A stretch of 64,000 nt of DNA from Pyrenophora tritici-repentis (GCF_003171515.1 NC_089391.1:4340001-4404000), one strand, 5' to 3'. Shown: positions 53,001 to 64,000, counted from the first letter of the stretch. Made by a program: numbers and translations. Notes: generated by a model from the letters alone, not told the origin.

Positions 53001-53410
53001 GACTATACCCGCCTCCAGCTCTGATTGTGAGCGCGTTTTTGCGGGAACTGGCGATATAATTGAGCCACAAAGGCGGAAAATTGGCGCGCAGTTACTGGCT
53101 GCTTTGGTGTGCTTGCAACGGTGGACTCGTGCAGGTTTTACAACACCAAGCACGACAACAGCAGCAAAGCATACTGATGAGGAGCTCACGGAAGAGTTTG
53201 CGATAGGAACGTGGGAAGAGCCGCCTGCAGAATTGTCATAGAAACGTCCCTTCAGAACCTTAAGTCTATCAATATTCAATCAATCAACCAACCAAAAATT
53301 GGCTCTTCAGTCTCATCAACTCAAACAAACAAACTGTAGCCCTAAGAAATGAGCCAGTCAATCAACATCTACGCCTCAAATGTTGGTTGTTTTGTTTGTT
53401 GACTTCTCTG
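50085..53410 (+). mobile_element. Complete hAT DNA transposon (3326 bp)
   Basis: Defined by the perfect 8-bp duplication CTTGTGAG on both sides. The ends are imperfect inverted repeats: CAAGGTTGTCAG on the left and CAGAGAAGTCAA (reverse complement of the right end), matching at CA, G and GTCA. Both subterminal regions are crowded with TCAATCAATCAACCAA and GTTTGTTTG strings, likely transposase-binding sites. A single intact transposase gene fills the interior. Target duplication without mismatches suggests a fairly recent insertion. Confidence 0.88.
50563..53241 (+). CDS. hAT family transposase
   Basis: 892 aa, uninterrupted. N-terminal ~150 residues are Pro/Glu-rich. A BED-type zinc finger at about residues 165-230 contains FVCKYCHIH and ends NGHLQLDKPGH. 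The RNase H-like catalytic core begins ISFDGWTTKGGKRGFFSVV (first Asp ~352), continues FVLDNAYNNDTAVNKLA (second Asp) and RLRCACHILNLVGQ (the CxxH motif). The C-terminal hAT dimerisation domain has YPHLSRLAIDVLTIPASSSDCERVFAGTGDII and RRKIGAQLLAALVCLQRW. All hallmark motifs are present, so it may be catalytically competent. A cut-and-paste mechanism with 8-bp target duplication is known for this superfamily. No intron is needed. Confidence 0.92.
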   Translation: MPSIPAKRKPEAAEEADTPFKRAQRTRKPTLKALLGDGSQPTQPIELPESTPDPPTEPPTQVIEPPTRAIEPPCKPVQQPEERPRRASPLPILAASQASRLTDEPAWESQLMFDKPEDSIVQPLAFSSAATEASVEEDSAVSVDFRDFEGVDWSRLKGFVAPLSTPRGKASWIFQHGWRVWKEGTHHPDELYFVCKYCHIHKLPNGVHRVTKSTTAANGHLQLDKPGHRLSKDGPILSKPLRKHGQQSLRQAALSGVKFSLEAYKTIGNFDVQEFRQAAALWLVDNNRPLREFETPAFRKMIRLANPEAEAALWRSHNSVSAFVMRLYSWLRPQVVRALAEAESKVHISFDGWTTKGGKRGFFSVVAHYANSKGAIVDLPIALPQLVGAHTGEAIADAVTKILQSFSINRSKLGYFVLDNAYNNDTAVNKLAAMYHFSASDRRLRCACHILNLVGQTIMFGRDADAYNNALENTKMEDFYMKEWRKEGPLGVYLDIINYINTPKQWSIFEDCQREAVNSMPTGASGGTREPIKPCVTRWNSYYDCFKRGVQLQQAINAYATYHIRETEQADEQAAIRGNKLPDVPRWMRSDGLTAADWAVITEYMAILQPLKFATDRLQGRGKCGRFGALYEVIPVFESVITELDARLRPYESVNHEPSEAPEDHIPINLRAARRKASNYFTKILQSPIYYAATALHPRYKTYSKRFWRDKPTQLSTAHAKFLRVWAAYKPAAAATTPTPAPKPTMSSFDDAIDAILDEDGEHTLEVEDEYDSWLKEPMWTSDQHKEGPTAVQYWLSLKPKYPHLSRLAIDVLTIPASSSDCERVFAGTGDIIEPQRRKIGAQLLAALVCLQRWTRAGFTTPSTTTAAKHTDEELTEEFAIGTWEEPPAELS

Positions 53411-53418
53411 CTTGTGAG
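53411..53418. repeat. hAT target site duplication, right
   Basis: CTTGTGAG, identical to 50077-50084. Confidence 0.85.
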
Positions 53419-54938
53419 GTGTTAAGTCGCTGTAAAAGATTGCATGTTGTTGTAATAGCGCGCACGGAGGGAACCAGGGTCTTCGACATGGGTAGCCGAT
53501 CTATATAGGACATGGAAGCTCAAAGGCGCGCCCCGTTCCTTCGGGAAGATCCCGGGCACCAAAACGTGGGAACAACTTATACTCAATATTGGGTCTGGCG
53601 GCAAATGAAGTGTGGGTTAATGTAGAAAGTTGTCAATGCTATATGCAAATGACAGTCGCCACTTCAAGACTATGAGTGGCGTTGAACAACTCCGTCTTGG
53701 CTCTTTCAGTCTCCGCTTACAGAAGGCAGTGTTATATGCCGCTGCAAGTACGCTAAGAATGCGTAGTGTAAGCTCTGGTACCAAAAGACTGGCTGTACCT
53801 GCGCAAGGCTCGGGTCAGTGGATGTTACATGGCTCACGCGGGTCACAACGTGGCCGCCGGGAAAATGGGTGCGTCTGTTAATACCCGGGATTTCAGTGGA
53901 TCCATAAATAGGTGCTTTGTGTAACATGTTCTATCAATTAGCGAGGGCGTGGATCTGGGATATGGGCCATGCACAATCTCAGATGAGAAGTGTTTCCTAT
54001 TTCTACCGGCATGTGAGATATAAGATACTGCAGGCAACCAACATGCAAGGCCATACGGACCACGTCGACGTCTTAAAGCAATATGGTCAAAAGCGTTGTC
54101 AGATTGACGGCTTCACTAGCGTCGTTGGATATGATGCAGTTGGATATGAAGGGGTCGAAGAAGCAACATCTCGGACTTGATTCCAAGAACAGCAGCAGAA
54201 CCCCAGCTGAAGTATGAGGCCACAATACACATTTCATTCAAATAGCGCGACCACCCGGGGTATTTTGAGCACGAGGGTGCCTAGGAGGATTGAAGACAAA
54301 ATGCAGCCCTATAGCATATACGACCACACGAATGGGGAGTCGCGAGCTGCACGCCTGAACAGCTTGGCAACGTCAGGGTTTTCAGCACCATCACGTGTGG
54401 CTCGCAATACCTAACAAAAGTGCTAGCGAGTGTGGGGTGTGCCTGTCAATCAGCGGTTGAAGGTGGTAAGCGGCTGAACGGGAGTGGGTTAGGTGCTGGC
54501 GCATCTGAGAAATTCACGCTGTTCACGCTGTTCACACTGTAGATGCAGGGTCCAATCTGCCAAGCAGTGCTGATTCAAGGCAGCGGAGCGTCGAGTTTTT
54601 AGTAGTCGGATTTCAGTCAGCGCTGCCCCAAGTCTGGTAGAAGCCAATGCAAAGCCTAATCAACCCCTGCATCGCAATTGCGTTATGCGCGTAGTCGCAG
54701 TATCGCTTTCGCTTTCATCGTCAGGCTCCGTTTGATATTATATTGGGAGAAGATTGCAGAAGCTCTCTAGGGTCTGGATTGGAGGCCGGGAGCTACCGGT
54801 GATTCGGGAATGAGTGTTGTTTTTTCACAGCCAGATTGTGAGGTCCAGCATCGCTCGGGTCGCAACCCTGGCTGATCAATGCACTCGCAACCCCTGTCTG
54901 TATCGTATAAAACTTTGGCTACGTCACCTACTGACTGC
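53419..54938. other. Gene-poor 1.5 kb beyond the transposon
   Basis: Both strands carry only short, unsupported frames. A short TTCACGCTG repetition occurs near 54515-54540. Nothing else recognised. Confidence 0.4.
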
Positions 54939-55054
54939 CACCTGGGTATCATAAAACACTTGACATACTAGTGTATCAAGGTCATTGTAGTCGCCAAACA
55001 CGCTTATTAAGTGCTTACCCACACTGTCACGTATTTCATGACACCCTGGGGGTG
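54939..55054 (-). mobile_element. MITE copy 6
   Basis: Full-length copy in reverse orientation. Left end CACCTGGGTATCATAAAACACTTGACA and right end TGTCACGTATTTCATGACACCCTGGG are inverted repeats of about 26 bp. The core ATACTAGTGTATCAAGGTCATTGTAGTCGCC...GCTTATTAAGTGCTTACCCACAC is the complement of copies 1-4. Confidence 0.85.
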
Positions 55055-57521
55055 CTGCTATTCAGACTGATGCACGTGCATGTGTATACTTTCCGGAACA
55101 TGGCTGCTGCGGCAGACCGGTCACCTGTTTAACCATGGCCATGCAGAATGATGCAGAAAGCTAACAAGACGCCGCGGTCCTGCCGAGCGGGCATGCGGTC
55201 GGCCTTCCAAGTGAACCATGTGCAACAACCAGCACATGGCCCCTCTGCAATTGACTTTGAAAAAAGCAAGCAGACCCAAAGGTGATTTGGTCAATGTCGA
55301 GCCAGTGCGTGGAAAAGTGCCGCACTAATGCCCTTGTGGTGTGAGCACGCAGGACACTGCATTAGCGTTCCGAGTGAGGCTGTTGAAAGAGAGCAAGTCT
55401 TGTCGAAACTGCATTTAGCATCTCGAGCCCCGACGCCGGCCAATGTTGGAAGGAGAGGTATCCCGAGCCCCACAAAAGACTAGATGATGATCATCGATCG
55501 GAATCCTGCTTGTAGATATTTGCTCGTCGAAGGGCCGGAATTGCGGCGGTGGAGCGCTGATTGTGCGGCAATAGTCCCCCAAGAAGGCATTTCGATGGCC
55601 ACAGAGTGTAGTGGTGAGTCGTTACAGGCAATCAATGTGTTTAAACATGTCACAATCAGAGGCTGAGGGTGCCTAGTTGTCGGGAACGCGCGATTCCTGG
55701 CGAAAATCATATCATGGGCAGCTGGGCGGGTAGGGGCACGGGCCACATATGTGGAGGTTGGAGGCCCAGCTTGACTCGGCCAGCATTCAGCTTGCGCTGG
55801 GTCAGCCACCAGCGCGAGGCATGCGTTCGTTCTGGCGGGAGAGACATGCCGGCGCCGACGACAAATGGCCGCAGTGCTGGACATGATGCGATGCACGCAA
55901 CAGCAAAAGAAGCAACCGGGCGGGCGGGCGGTTGGCGGTATGGATTGACGGGATAGGTGACGGATGGATTGATGGGCATTGCGGCGGCATGGTCAGGACG
56001 ACGACGCTAGTCGATCAGGGCCTTTCCGCTTTGGGCGACGCCAAGTATCCCGAGGCGCAGGAAGTGGACGAGGAAGCCGGCTACAATGGCGGCGGCGAGC
56101 AGCCATTGAGCAGAGTTAGTTGCGAGGGAGCACCTGGCAGCCATGTTGGACCCGTGGATCCATGGACCCATGTTGGACCCAACTTGTAGTGGCAAGCTGC
56201 CATGTCGGATGGACTGGAGAACGAACAGCTGCAGCAAATACCGTACAGTACAGCGTCAGAGCGTGTCCAGCGTCTTGTGTAACTACCAGAAACAAGCTTC
56301 GTCGTGGTAGAGACAACAGCCCAGCTGCTTCCGAGTCCTACGTTTCACTCTGAGCAGTAGTCCTCGCTGTGGGCGCTGACAGCCGTCCAATCGTCTAGCC
56401 AAACCTGGCCTGCGGTCACATCACAGTAAGTGCCAAGTAGACTCTTCTGCAGCGCAAAAGACTGGAATCCCGAACAGTTGGACGCCTGCAGCCTGATGCT
56501 CATCCTCATGCTGCAGTACGTGAGCCCTGGAGGATCCTCGGTAAAGCATCTGCATGGTGGAGTTTTCCGAGCCCGGCCAGTGTCCAAGCTCCCTCAGTTA
56601 GCCTCATCCACTGCAGCCCGCCGTCCGTCACCCAACGCTCGCAACCAAACAACCCTCGTCGCCACTTGCGTCGTGCGTCTATATCGGGCAAACTGGCTGT
56701 GAGCGCACCTCCTGGCATAGCATCATACCCCCTTCATTAGCCTACCCGGCTTCAGATCCGTGGATCCCTCCGCGGCCCCCAATTCCCACCTCTACTCCTG
56801 TGGCCGGCCCTCTCCACAGTCCCAGCGTAAGCCCTTCACAACCCCCGGTCCATTGGCACGCACTCTTGACCACACTTCGCACTACCACTGCCGAATCGCA
56901 ACATGCCTTTCTGCGCTGCTCCTCTAACCAATTCCAAGTTCGCACCCGCTCTTTTTGCATCAGACGCCAATTCTCCACCCTGAATCGAACCACAAGTGTC
57001 TGGCCCGACCCAGTACAGTATAGCTTCATGTGTAATCTAGACCACCCGCACTCTCTCTGGTCTCTTGACGCCTGATGTAGGTATTGTGGGTGCGCTATCA
57101 GTCTCCCCCAGCCTTTGCCTTCTTACAAACAGAAGCCGGCGTGCCGCTTGCTCCCCTTTAGGGATCACCAGCGGCGTTTGACACTTGGTGCGTGCTCCCA
57201 CCTTCGTTATAACTAACATTCCAGCCCTGACTCCACATGGTTCCCGTGGGCTTGAAAGATCGGCTTACCTGTGCATGCTCTTTAATATCCTATCCGAGAA
57301 CTTGACTTTCTGCATACAAGTACCCTAGTTCCGCCATCATACCCGTTAGGCGTCACGCCTAAAACCCTACTCGCCAGCGCCCCGCGAATCTCTCCCATAA
57401 CAGATCGGCACTGTTGCGAGGCCCATCACTCTTGGCTCCACTGTACCCGCTACCCACCCAACCACCATCCCTTGGCCGAACCTATTTCTCTCTTCTCTTC
57501 AACATCATTCACTCAGGTACG
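55055..57521. promoter_or_regulatory. Long upstream region of the zinc-cluster regulator
   Basis: About 2.5 kb without a supported gene. Many small overlapping frames exist on both strands, none with domain or splice support. The last ~700 bp becomes C/T-rich, compatible with a long transcribed leader. A spliced leader exon is possible: CAGGTACG precedes the ATG at 57522. Confidence 0.35.
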
Positions 57522-60500
57522 ATGCAGCCATCCTACTCTCCCGTCTTATATCCCTGGCACCCTCCAACTAAGTGCCCTACCAGTCTCTCTGGCTCTTCTC
57601 CCACATATCCTCCCTCAAACGAGGACATGGCCGAAGTCCAGCCAGCCTCTTCAGCCGGCCCCGGCGACAGTTCACCAACTGCGATTTCAGGGTCAGCTAG
57701 CAATGCAAAGATGAGGAAGAGGACCAAGACTGGTTGTCTCACCTGCCGCAAACGCCGCATAAAGTGTGGTGAAGAGAGGCCTACCTGTGCAAACTGCATC
57801 AAGTCCAAACGCCAATGCGAGGGCTACAATCAGCGAGTCATCTTCAAACCTCCTATTGGGGACTGGCCAAATCACCCCGGCGTCGTCAGCACGATACAAT
57901 ATCATACTTCGATGCTGCCTGGAACACGCAATCAATCTTATCGAGGCCCTGAACCGAGTGCACCGATGCAGGAGAACATGCTTGCTTCTATCCAGCCTCG
58001 GCCACTTAATGACTTCAACTTCTCCCAAGTCGATCCGAATGCTGGTGCAGTCTCCTCAGGAACACACCAAACGTTTGTCGGGGGGAATCCCGGCTACGCA
58101 CACGAACAACCTTATCAGCAGCCACTGCAATCACCTCCTCACCACCAGCCGCTTGCTTCACCCCATAATCAGCCCCAGAGCCACACATCGCCAGCTTCGT
58201 ACTTTCCTCAGCCCCCGGCCGTGCATACTAGTCCTCCAGCACAATTCAGTCAAAGCAGCAGCTATCAAGCACCCTTTCAGTATACACAGGGCCCGTCATA
58301 TCCTGCAGTCTCTGTTCCCTACAACAACACGGCTGATCTGAAGCCCACGGCCTCTCAGCCATTACCCAGGCAGCCAATTTACCAGCCACCTTATCGGTCA
58401 GATAGCCTTCAGGAAGGAGAAAGCTCATATCGCGATCAACCCAGTGCATCGCCTCCGAGCAATGAATATGTCCAATATACAGAAGCAAGGCCAGGGGTGC
58501 AGCGATACAACAGCCACCCGCAAGTGCCATTGCAACAATCACTACACAGCTCAGGAAACATCAGCCAAGCCGGAAACTATAGCGTCCCTCATACTGACTA
58601 CAGTCATTCAAGTTATTCTACTATTCAGATGCCCGTACATGATATCAACCAGGATGTAAAGTATATGCCACAGCCTGTCCTCGGTATGTCTCGTGTCTAG
58701 TTATATACCTCGTATACCCCAATGACTATTATTATCTTTTTCTTCGTGTCCAAGCACATGTCCATCATATCTCCGTACATATAGTGCATGTCTTGGAATT
58801 CTCCGCGGGATTCAATACCCAGTCCACTCGATTGCCGTCGAGCCGGTCGGCTTAAGCGATGAAGAAAGACAGCTAACTGTTAATGTGTATAGAACCGAGA
58901 CCCACCACGTCCCAATCGCAAAAGTGCCAGCCACATTTAGATCTTAGCGGATTCGGCGGCGCGGACCACGTTAGTCCTACACAGGTGCTTGACGAAGCAG
59001 CGGTCGAATTCGAGGACGACGATTACTGGGATGTACAGTCTGACGAAGACATGTTCGATGCAGAACCTGACGACGACGAGAACGCAGTGATGGCAAGCAA
59101 GGAGTTTAATAACATCCGTCGCATACATTTAGAGAATTTTAATGAGCTGGGCATCAGACGGTACGATGCGTTTTTGTATGATGGGCTCTTGACGCACTAC
59201 AGGCCCGAATATGCGGCGAACCCCTTGCGTAATCCGAAGACCGCGAGAGTCTTTGCTCACTACATCCATGTGGTAAGTCACAGATTAGTCATTTTTGCTT
59301 GACGTCGAACATGAGAGCTCGCGCAAGGCAGTAGGGCTCATGTACGGATCAGAACTTCTGTTCAACGCCCGACACGTTCCCTGGAATTTATACAGTTCGC
59401 TAATTGTACCGATAGACAGGGCCGACTATCTCGATCTTCGACCGAAACTCTAGAAATCCCACTCTTATCTTCGAGGGCGAAACACCTCCAGCTCAGCAAG
59501 GGCTATGGACACATACACTGCCTTTGAAGGCTCTCAGCCACCAGGGCCTCTTACATGCGATGCTGGCTCTTGCCAGTCTACATATTGCAAGACTACAAGG
59601 CGCCTCTATAACACCCTCGTACAAGCACTACGCATACTCTCTCAAACGCCTTGTGCGCTCCCTTGGGCATCCAAAGAAACGCCTTTCAATCCTCACATTA
59701 GCCACATCTCTACTTCTAGCGTGCTATGAAGTCTGGACGGCGGAGCATATTAAGTGGGGTACACATCTCATTGGTGCCCAACGGCTTATCGATGAGCTGG
59801 ATTTCCGGTCGCTTACACGGGAGGCAAGACGGCTGCGAGCAGCGCAAACAGCCATGATGCGCCAATTTCCGTATCAGAACCCGGAAATGCTGATTGACCA
59901 AAAACATTTTAATCAAAAGCTAAAGGAGACCGTAGTCATGCCAGATGAGCGCCTTGTGAGCACTATTGTGGGTAAAAAGGTCAGCTACGACGACTTTGGT
60001 ATGGTGTTTGAAGACAACGGCGCAAGGCATGACACAAGGCCCAAAATACCAGAAAAACTAGATCTTCAAACCTACGAGACCCTCCAAGATTTGTGCTGGG
60101 CATTTTCGAGGCATGATGTGTACCAGAGTATCGTAAGCGGTCATCGTCTTATGTAAGAATCTCCATCCCGTTCATCAACATCAAGGCTAACATGTAGCAG
60201 TAATCCCTACCGCAAGTGGTCCGATTGCCCTCCGCGGGCTCCTATCGGTCAGATTGATGCTGTCTACGGTACCCACGATCATATAGTGCTACTTCTAGCT
60301 CGTGTTGCAGACTTCACGGTTAGAGATAGAGAGCGCAAACTTCGACAAGCAGAAGCAGATGGCGGATGGCGACCTCGTCCTGGTATGCCTGGGTTTGCCA
60401 ACATGGGACCACCGCCAACGCAGAAAGCTACCCCAGGACCTCCAGCACATGCACAAGGCCCACCACGACCTGGCTGGACAGGACAGCATCCAACGGGTCC

Positions 60501-61455
60501 ACCTTCTCAAGGCCCAGCACCACCTGTAGCTCCAAGCTTCTATGGAATGGCCCCATCACCAGCAATGGCACCTATTCATTCCAGCTACGAAAATCCAAAT
60601 TTTCAACGCTCTCCGCCAACGCCAAACACGCCTCATCCAAGATACGCTGATCTCCCCGCTGCGTATGAGCATGCGGTTTTGGAGTGGCAAAGCATAATCG
60701 ATGCGCATACAAAAGTCTCAGAACTACTGGAACAGGCGGACGGCTTCGGTCCTTTACCAGAGGACATTTTGCCACCAGCTCCTGGAGGACAAGACCAAGG
60801 ACTATCAGTACCCTTTGGTCCACCGATCCTGTATAGAAGCTATGACATATCTATCATCTGGATGATGATTCACCTTTCGAAGATAATACTTCTACGCTCT
60901 CACCCAGGCATGCCCGCCGCAGCGACGATGGCGGCTGGAGTATGCGCTTCGGCTGCTACACCATACGGCATGCTCATCGGTCGTATAGCCGTAGGCATGC
61001 AAATTCCCGTCACTCCAGACCTATCACCTTTCCTCGGCGCCGTACTAACAGAGTCAGCAATGCCGTTGTTCTTTGCAGGAATCACGTTCCAGGATGCAAA
61101 GCAACGCGAATGGCTGATCACGCGATTCTTGGAAATCGACAAAAGAACAGGATGGGCTTCTGCGGGTATCATTGCGAGGGGGTGTGAGACGGCATGGGAG
61201 AAGACGGCCGAGATGGGAAGAGGCCCGCCGTATACTAGGAGGACGAATCCAATCACAAAAGACGAAGATGGAAGGTACACGGATGAACAGAAAGATAGTG
61301 CAAGTCGGAGGGAAAGGAACAGGGTACAGGAGAGACAACCACGAGAACAAGAGACTCGGTTTGTGGTTAAGAGTGGTGTGACCGGTACTTGGGCTGTGAA
61401 CTTGTTGGGTACAGAGGAAGATCTTCGACAGGGTATGGAGAGATTTGGGCTGTGA
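57522..61455 (+). CDS. Zn(2)Cys(6) transcription factor with fungal_trans_2-like domain
   Basis: Nuclear DNA-binding regulator, target genes unknown. Exons 57522-58683, 58893-59272, 59416-60152 and 60198-61455 give 1178 aa; introns are 209, 143 and 45 bp. The zinc cluster GCLTCRKRRIKCGEERPTC uses C72, C75, C82, C89, C92 and C99. Residues ~140-380 are Gln/Pro/Ser-rich and disordered. An acidic patch follows (EFEDDDYWDVQSDEDMFDAE), then an effector domain typical of DUF3468/fungal_trans_2 regulators: RRYDAFLYDGLLTHYRPEYAANPL, GPTISIFDRNSRNP, LLHAMLALASLHIA. A Pro/Gly-rich insert (~residues 855-960) interrupts the C-terminal half. An in-frame ATG at 57627 is an alternative start. All splice phases fit. 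Confidence 0.85.
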
Positions 61456-62731
61456 AGACGAAAGCAGGAACCGACGTTCGTTTGGAGTGAACAGACGATA
61501 CGAGATGCGCATACAACGAAAAGCCACCAGACCACCAAGCCATGAGAGGAGAAAATCGAGACGGGGAAACCGACAGAACAACGAACAAGACCAAATGAAG
61601 GAGCACAATCAGAAACCCTACCAGGCTCGCACATACCGAAATCAATGCATGTGCCACTATTCTCCCCTCGGCTGAAGAAAAAGTAACGACAACGGAGAAG
61701 TGCGACACCGACAAAGCTGTGTTTTATTCCCAACGGAAAATCTCTTGTAAAACAAAGGTTGCATTCATGCATACGCAAGCACACGCAACCCGACCGCTCT
61801 TTCTCATCCCAACTCCCCCACCAAAAAAAGAAACAAGCCTCTCCACTCATGCAACACAACACAACGCGACGCAGGCAACAAAACATTTTCACAAGCGCAT
61901 CTCTAAAGTCCAAGATATGATACCCTTTTCTTCCCATGGACTGCGGTCCAAATTTTCAAACCTTGTTTTCGGTTTTTTCTTTTGTCATGTTTTGTTATCT
62001 AGTAAAGTAGATTGGAAATCAGATAATGTTTGTTTGGTATAGTGTTGTGCAAAGTTGGGAGGAGAGGTAGTGTATTTAGTATTATATCTGTGTTTATCAT
62101 CGCGGTTACTGTAATTAATTGATATATTTTTGTATAAATACGGTTGCCGTGGGCGACTGACTGTTCAAAGCTGCGAAAAGCGTTGAGGTGAATGTGCTGT
62201 GTACTAACTAGTGTACCGCCGTTTGGTTTATCAAAAAGTGTGGAATCGAGATTTGAGAAGCCGATGGAGAAGGTGGTTCTATCGGAATCCCCCTATCAGC
62301 TTCTTCTCTTTTCCGGTGCTGGCATTATGAATTTTAGAATCGAGTTCTGGTATCACATATCCAAAGACCCGAACAGGTAAGATTCATATCGAATATGGCA
62401 AAGGTCATATTGCATGTTCAAAGTTTCATTACAGAGTAAATAAGATATTTGCGTTCCCACGCGCTCGTCACAAAGCCGTCGAATTTTCTAAATGAAATAA
62501 AGAAAAAAGCATAATGCGAAGACTCGGATTATCCAGCTATGCCGCTCGCAAACAACCACAACAAAAAAACGCCCGTCTCGCCGACCTTGTCCAGCCCATC
62601 AGGGTATTGTCGTGTGTATATGTGGTATGGAAAATGCCCCCAAACGCCCAGATTACGCCCATTATGCGCGTCTTGTTTAACCTCATCCCGTCCTTTAATC
62701 CTACAGTCTTGCCGTAATTTCCATCAATGCT
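61456..62731. other. Convergent 3' region, 1.3 kb
   Basis: 3' sequences of the regulator and ROT1. AT-rich between about 61970 and 62160 and 62380-62520. Antisense frames overlapping 60900-61937 are shadows of the regulator gene. No gene supported. Confidence 0.45.
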
Positions 62732-63620
62732 CTAGAAAAAGTAGTAGAGCACACTGCCGCCTGCTGTCATGAAGACACCGAACCACCACCATTGATCTGC
62801 CCTTACGGCACCGGGAGTCCTCTTGAAAAGCACCTCGTGGTTCATGGGCAGCTCGCCTCGCTTAGCCTTGGGAGCGGCGGTTTGGGTGACGAGCGGGTTG
62901 AGCGTGGTGGTGGGTAGCATGGTAGGCGGAGTCATGGCGAGGTAGAGCGGCATCATTGGGGCGCCGTCCCACTTGTAGAGCGTAATGCGGGGAATCTTGT
63001 GGTACTGGTCCGAAGCGACATACTCGTATTTCTAGCACGGTTGTTAGCAATTGTAGGAGTAGTTGGGTCCGAAGGCAAAAGGCGTACCTGGAATAGTTCA
63101 CTCGCATTGTAGCGGGTGTATACGGCGTTCTTGTACTGGCACGGGTCCGAGAATAGTTGTCGGCCGTCGACCTTGATGGGCGAGAGCTTCAGGGAACCGT
63201 TTTCAAACTTCTCAAAGGTGCCATGTTGCCATTGGATTATGCCTTTTGGGCACCTTGGATCTTGCGCTGTCATGGTTGTTAGTTGTGGGTCGGCTCAACG
63301 TCGGGGAACTACGTACGGTTCGCGATGGCGCGGTAATATGCCTCCTCGAAGTGACCGTCTGCGGTGAAGGAGTAGCTGATACCGGTATGCTGGGGTTCAG
63401 TGAATTTCTCGTTAACGGGGTCGTAGAAGCCCTATGGAAGTGATTAGCCAGAATGCGCAGACAAGTTTCGGAAGCCACGATTACGTACCGGTCCGGTCAT
63501 AGTCGAGTTTGCCTTGCTGTTCCACGTGCCGACGAGCTCAGCGGGAAATGCGACTGTCTGGGCTTGCGCGTGCAAGACGGCGACTCCTGAGAGGAGTAGG
63601 GCTACTATCCGTGAAACCAT
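62732..63620 (-). CDS. ROT1: ER membrane chaperone ROT1
   Basis: Type I ER membrane protein needed for glycoprotein folding and wall beta-1,6-glucan synthesis in yeast. Exons 63489-63620, 63317-63431, 63088-63266 and 62732-63031 (introns 50-57 bp) give 241 aa. Signal peptide [20 protein letters not shown]. Highly characteristic blocks: [72 protein letters not shown] and [20 protein letters not shown]. The C-terminal membrane anchor is [19 protein letters not shown]. Length and order match the family. Complete. Confidence 0.95.
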
Positions 63621-64000
63621 GACTACGGGTGGGATATGCGAGGGTAACGAGTGTGTGCGGTCGGACGGCCGTCGAGAAAAGCGAGCGTGTGGGCGTGAAA
63701 GCGTGATTGGGGTGGTGGTAGTGTTCGTGGCTGGTAGCTGGTGTTGAGGAGGAACGATGTTTGCTCATGTTGGACATGGCCGCCGCCTCCTGGCTTGGAC
63801 CACTTTCAACAGGGATAAAGGCGGCTATGCGCAGATCCCCGGCCGCCGCCGATGGGCGACGGCAACATCATCACCCGTACCTGCAGCCGCTGCCTTCTCA
63901 CCGTGCTTATGCTCACTGACCATCACATCGCTAAGCTGTTCGCTATCGTGGGGGGAGAGACATTGGCCTTCTGCTCCTTCACTGCAACACTGCAACACGG
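63621..64000. promoter_or_regulatory. Upstream flank of ROT1 to window edge
   Basis: Contains the ROT1 promoter side. No further gene is visible before the window ends. Confidence 0.4.

Noticed and set aside
60900..61937. Minus-strand 345-codon frame with hydrophobic, Cys-rich stretches
   Set aside because: Overlaps the last exon of the zinc-cluster regulator antisense; its coding overlap has the skewed composition expected of a shadow frame, and no domain is seen.
1..64000. CRISPR arrays, bacterial-type operons or phage genes
   Set aside because: None found; all gene structures are eukaryotic and the short repeats lack regular spacer structure.

Overview
The window reads as nuclear DNA of a filamentous ascomycete. 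Genes are split by many short introns (about 45-65 bp) with GTAAGT/GTACGT/GTGAGT-type donors and CTAAC-like branch points. Recognisable fungal genes include FOX2, NOG1, GLO3, ORC4, TIM23, URA5 and ROT1. There is an intron-containing tRNA-Glu and 5S rRNA genes lying outside any rDNA array. Lineage-type hypothetical families and the general style suggest Dothideomycetes, probably Pleosporales; that placement is inferred from familiarity and was not tested.

Layout. 1-8 kb: a short-chain dehydrogenase, two copies of a small MITE, a tail-to-tail pair of paralogues of an unrecognised family (one interrupted by a stop codon), and a dead copy of a second unrecognised family whose intact relative lies at 38.4-39.9 kb. 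8-16 kb: a secreted Gly/Pro repeat protein, a monocarboxylate-type MFS transporter, ORC4 and a secreted SGNH esterase. 16-22.4 kb: gene-poor, containing only a LaeA/UMTA-like methyltransferase. 22.4-46.5 kb: dense and mostly housekeeping: peroxisomal beta-oxidation (FOX2), COPI ArfGAP (GLO3), a DUF1989 protein, a polytopic membrane protein, 60S assembly GTPase (NOG1), a Cys-rich surface protein, URA5 and TIM23 (divergent), an ER/Golgi alpha-mannosidase, a RanBP2-type zinc-finger protein and a second single-pass surface protein. 46.5-57.5 kb: RNA genes and repeats: tRNA-Glu(CTC), a candidate solo LTR, a tandem pair of 5S rRNA genes and, 132 bp from them, a complete hAT transposon with intact transposase, 8-bp target duplication and short imperfect inverted ends. 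57.5-64 kb: a large Zn2Cys6 regulator and the ER protein ROT1.

No biosynthetic cluster, CRISPR array or bacterial-type operon was seen. The housekeeping genes act in separate pathways; their arrangement is alternating divergent and convergent pairs rather than functional clusters. The most distinctive content is the repeat biology: six copies of a ~100-130 bp MITE with 26-27 bp inverted ends, the intact hAT element beside the duplicated 5S genes, and two disabled paralogues whose living partners are both present. Exon boundaries were derived by hand from splice signals and reading phase; every spliced model given keeps an open frame, but none is backed by transcripts.
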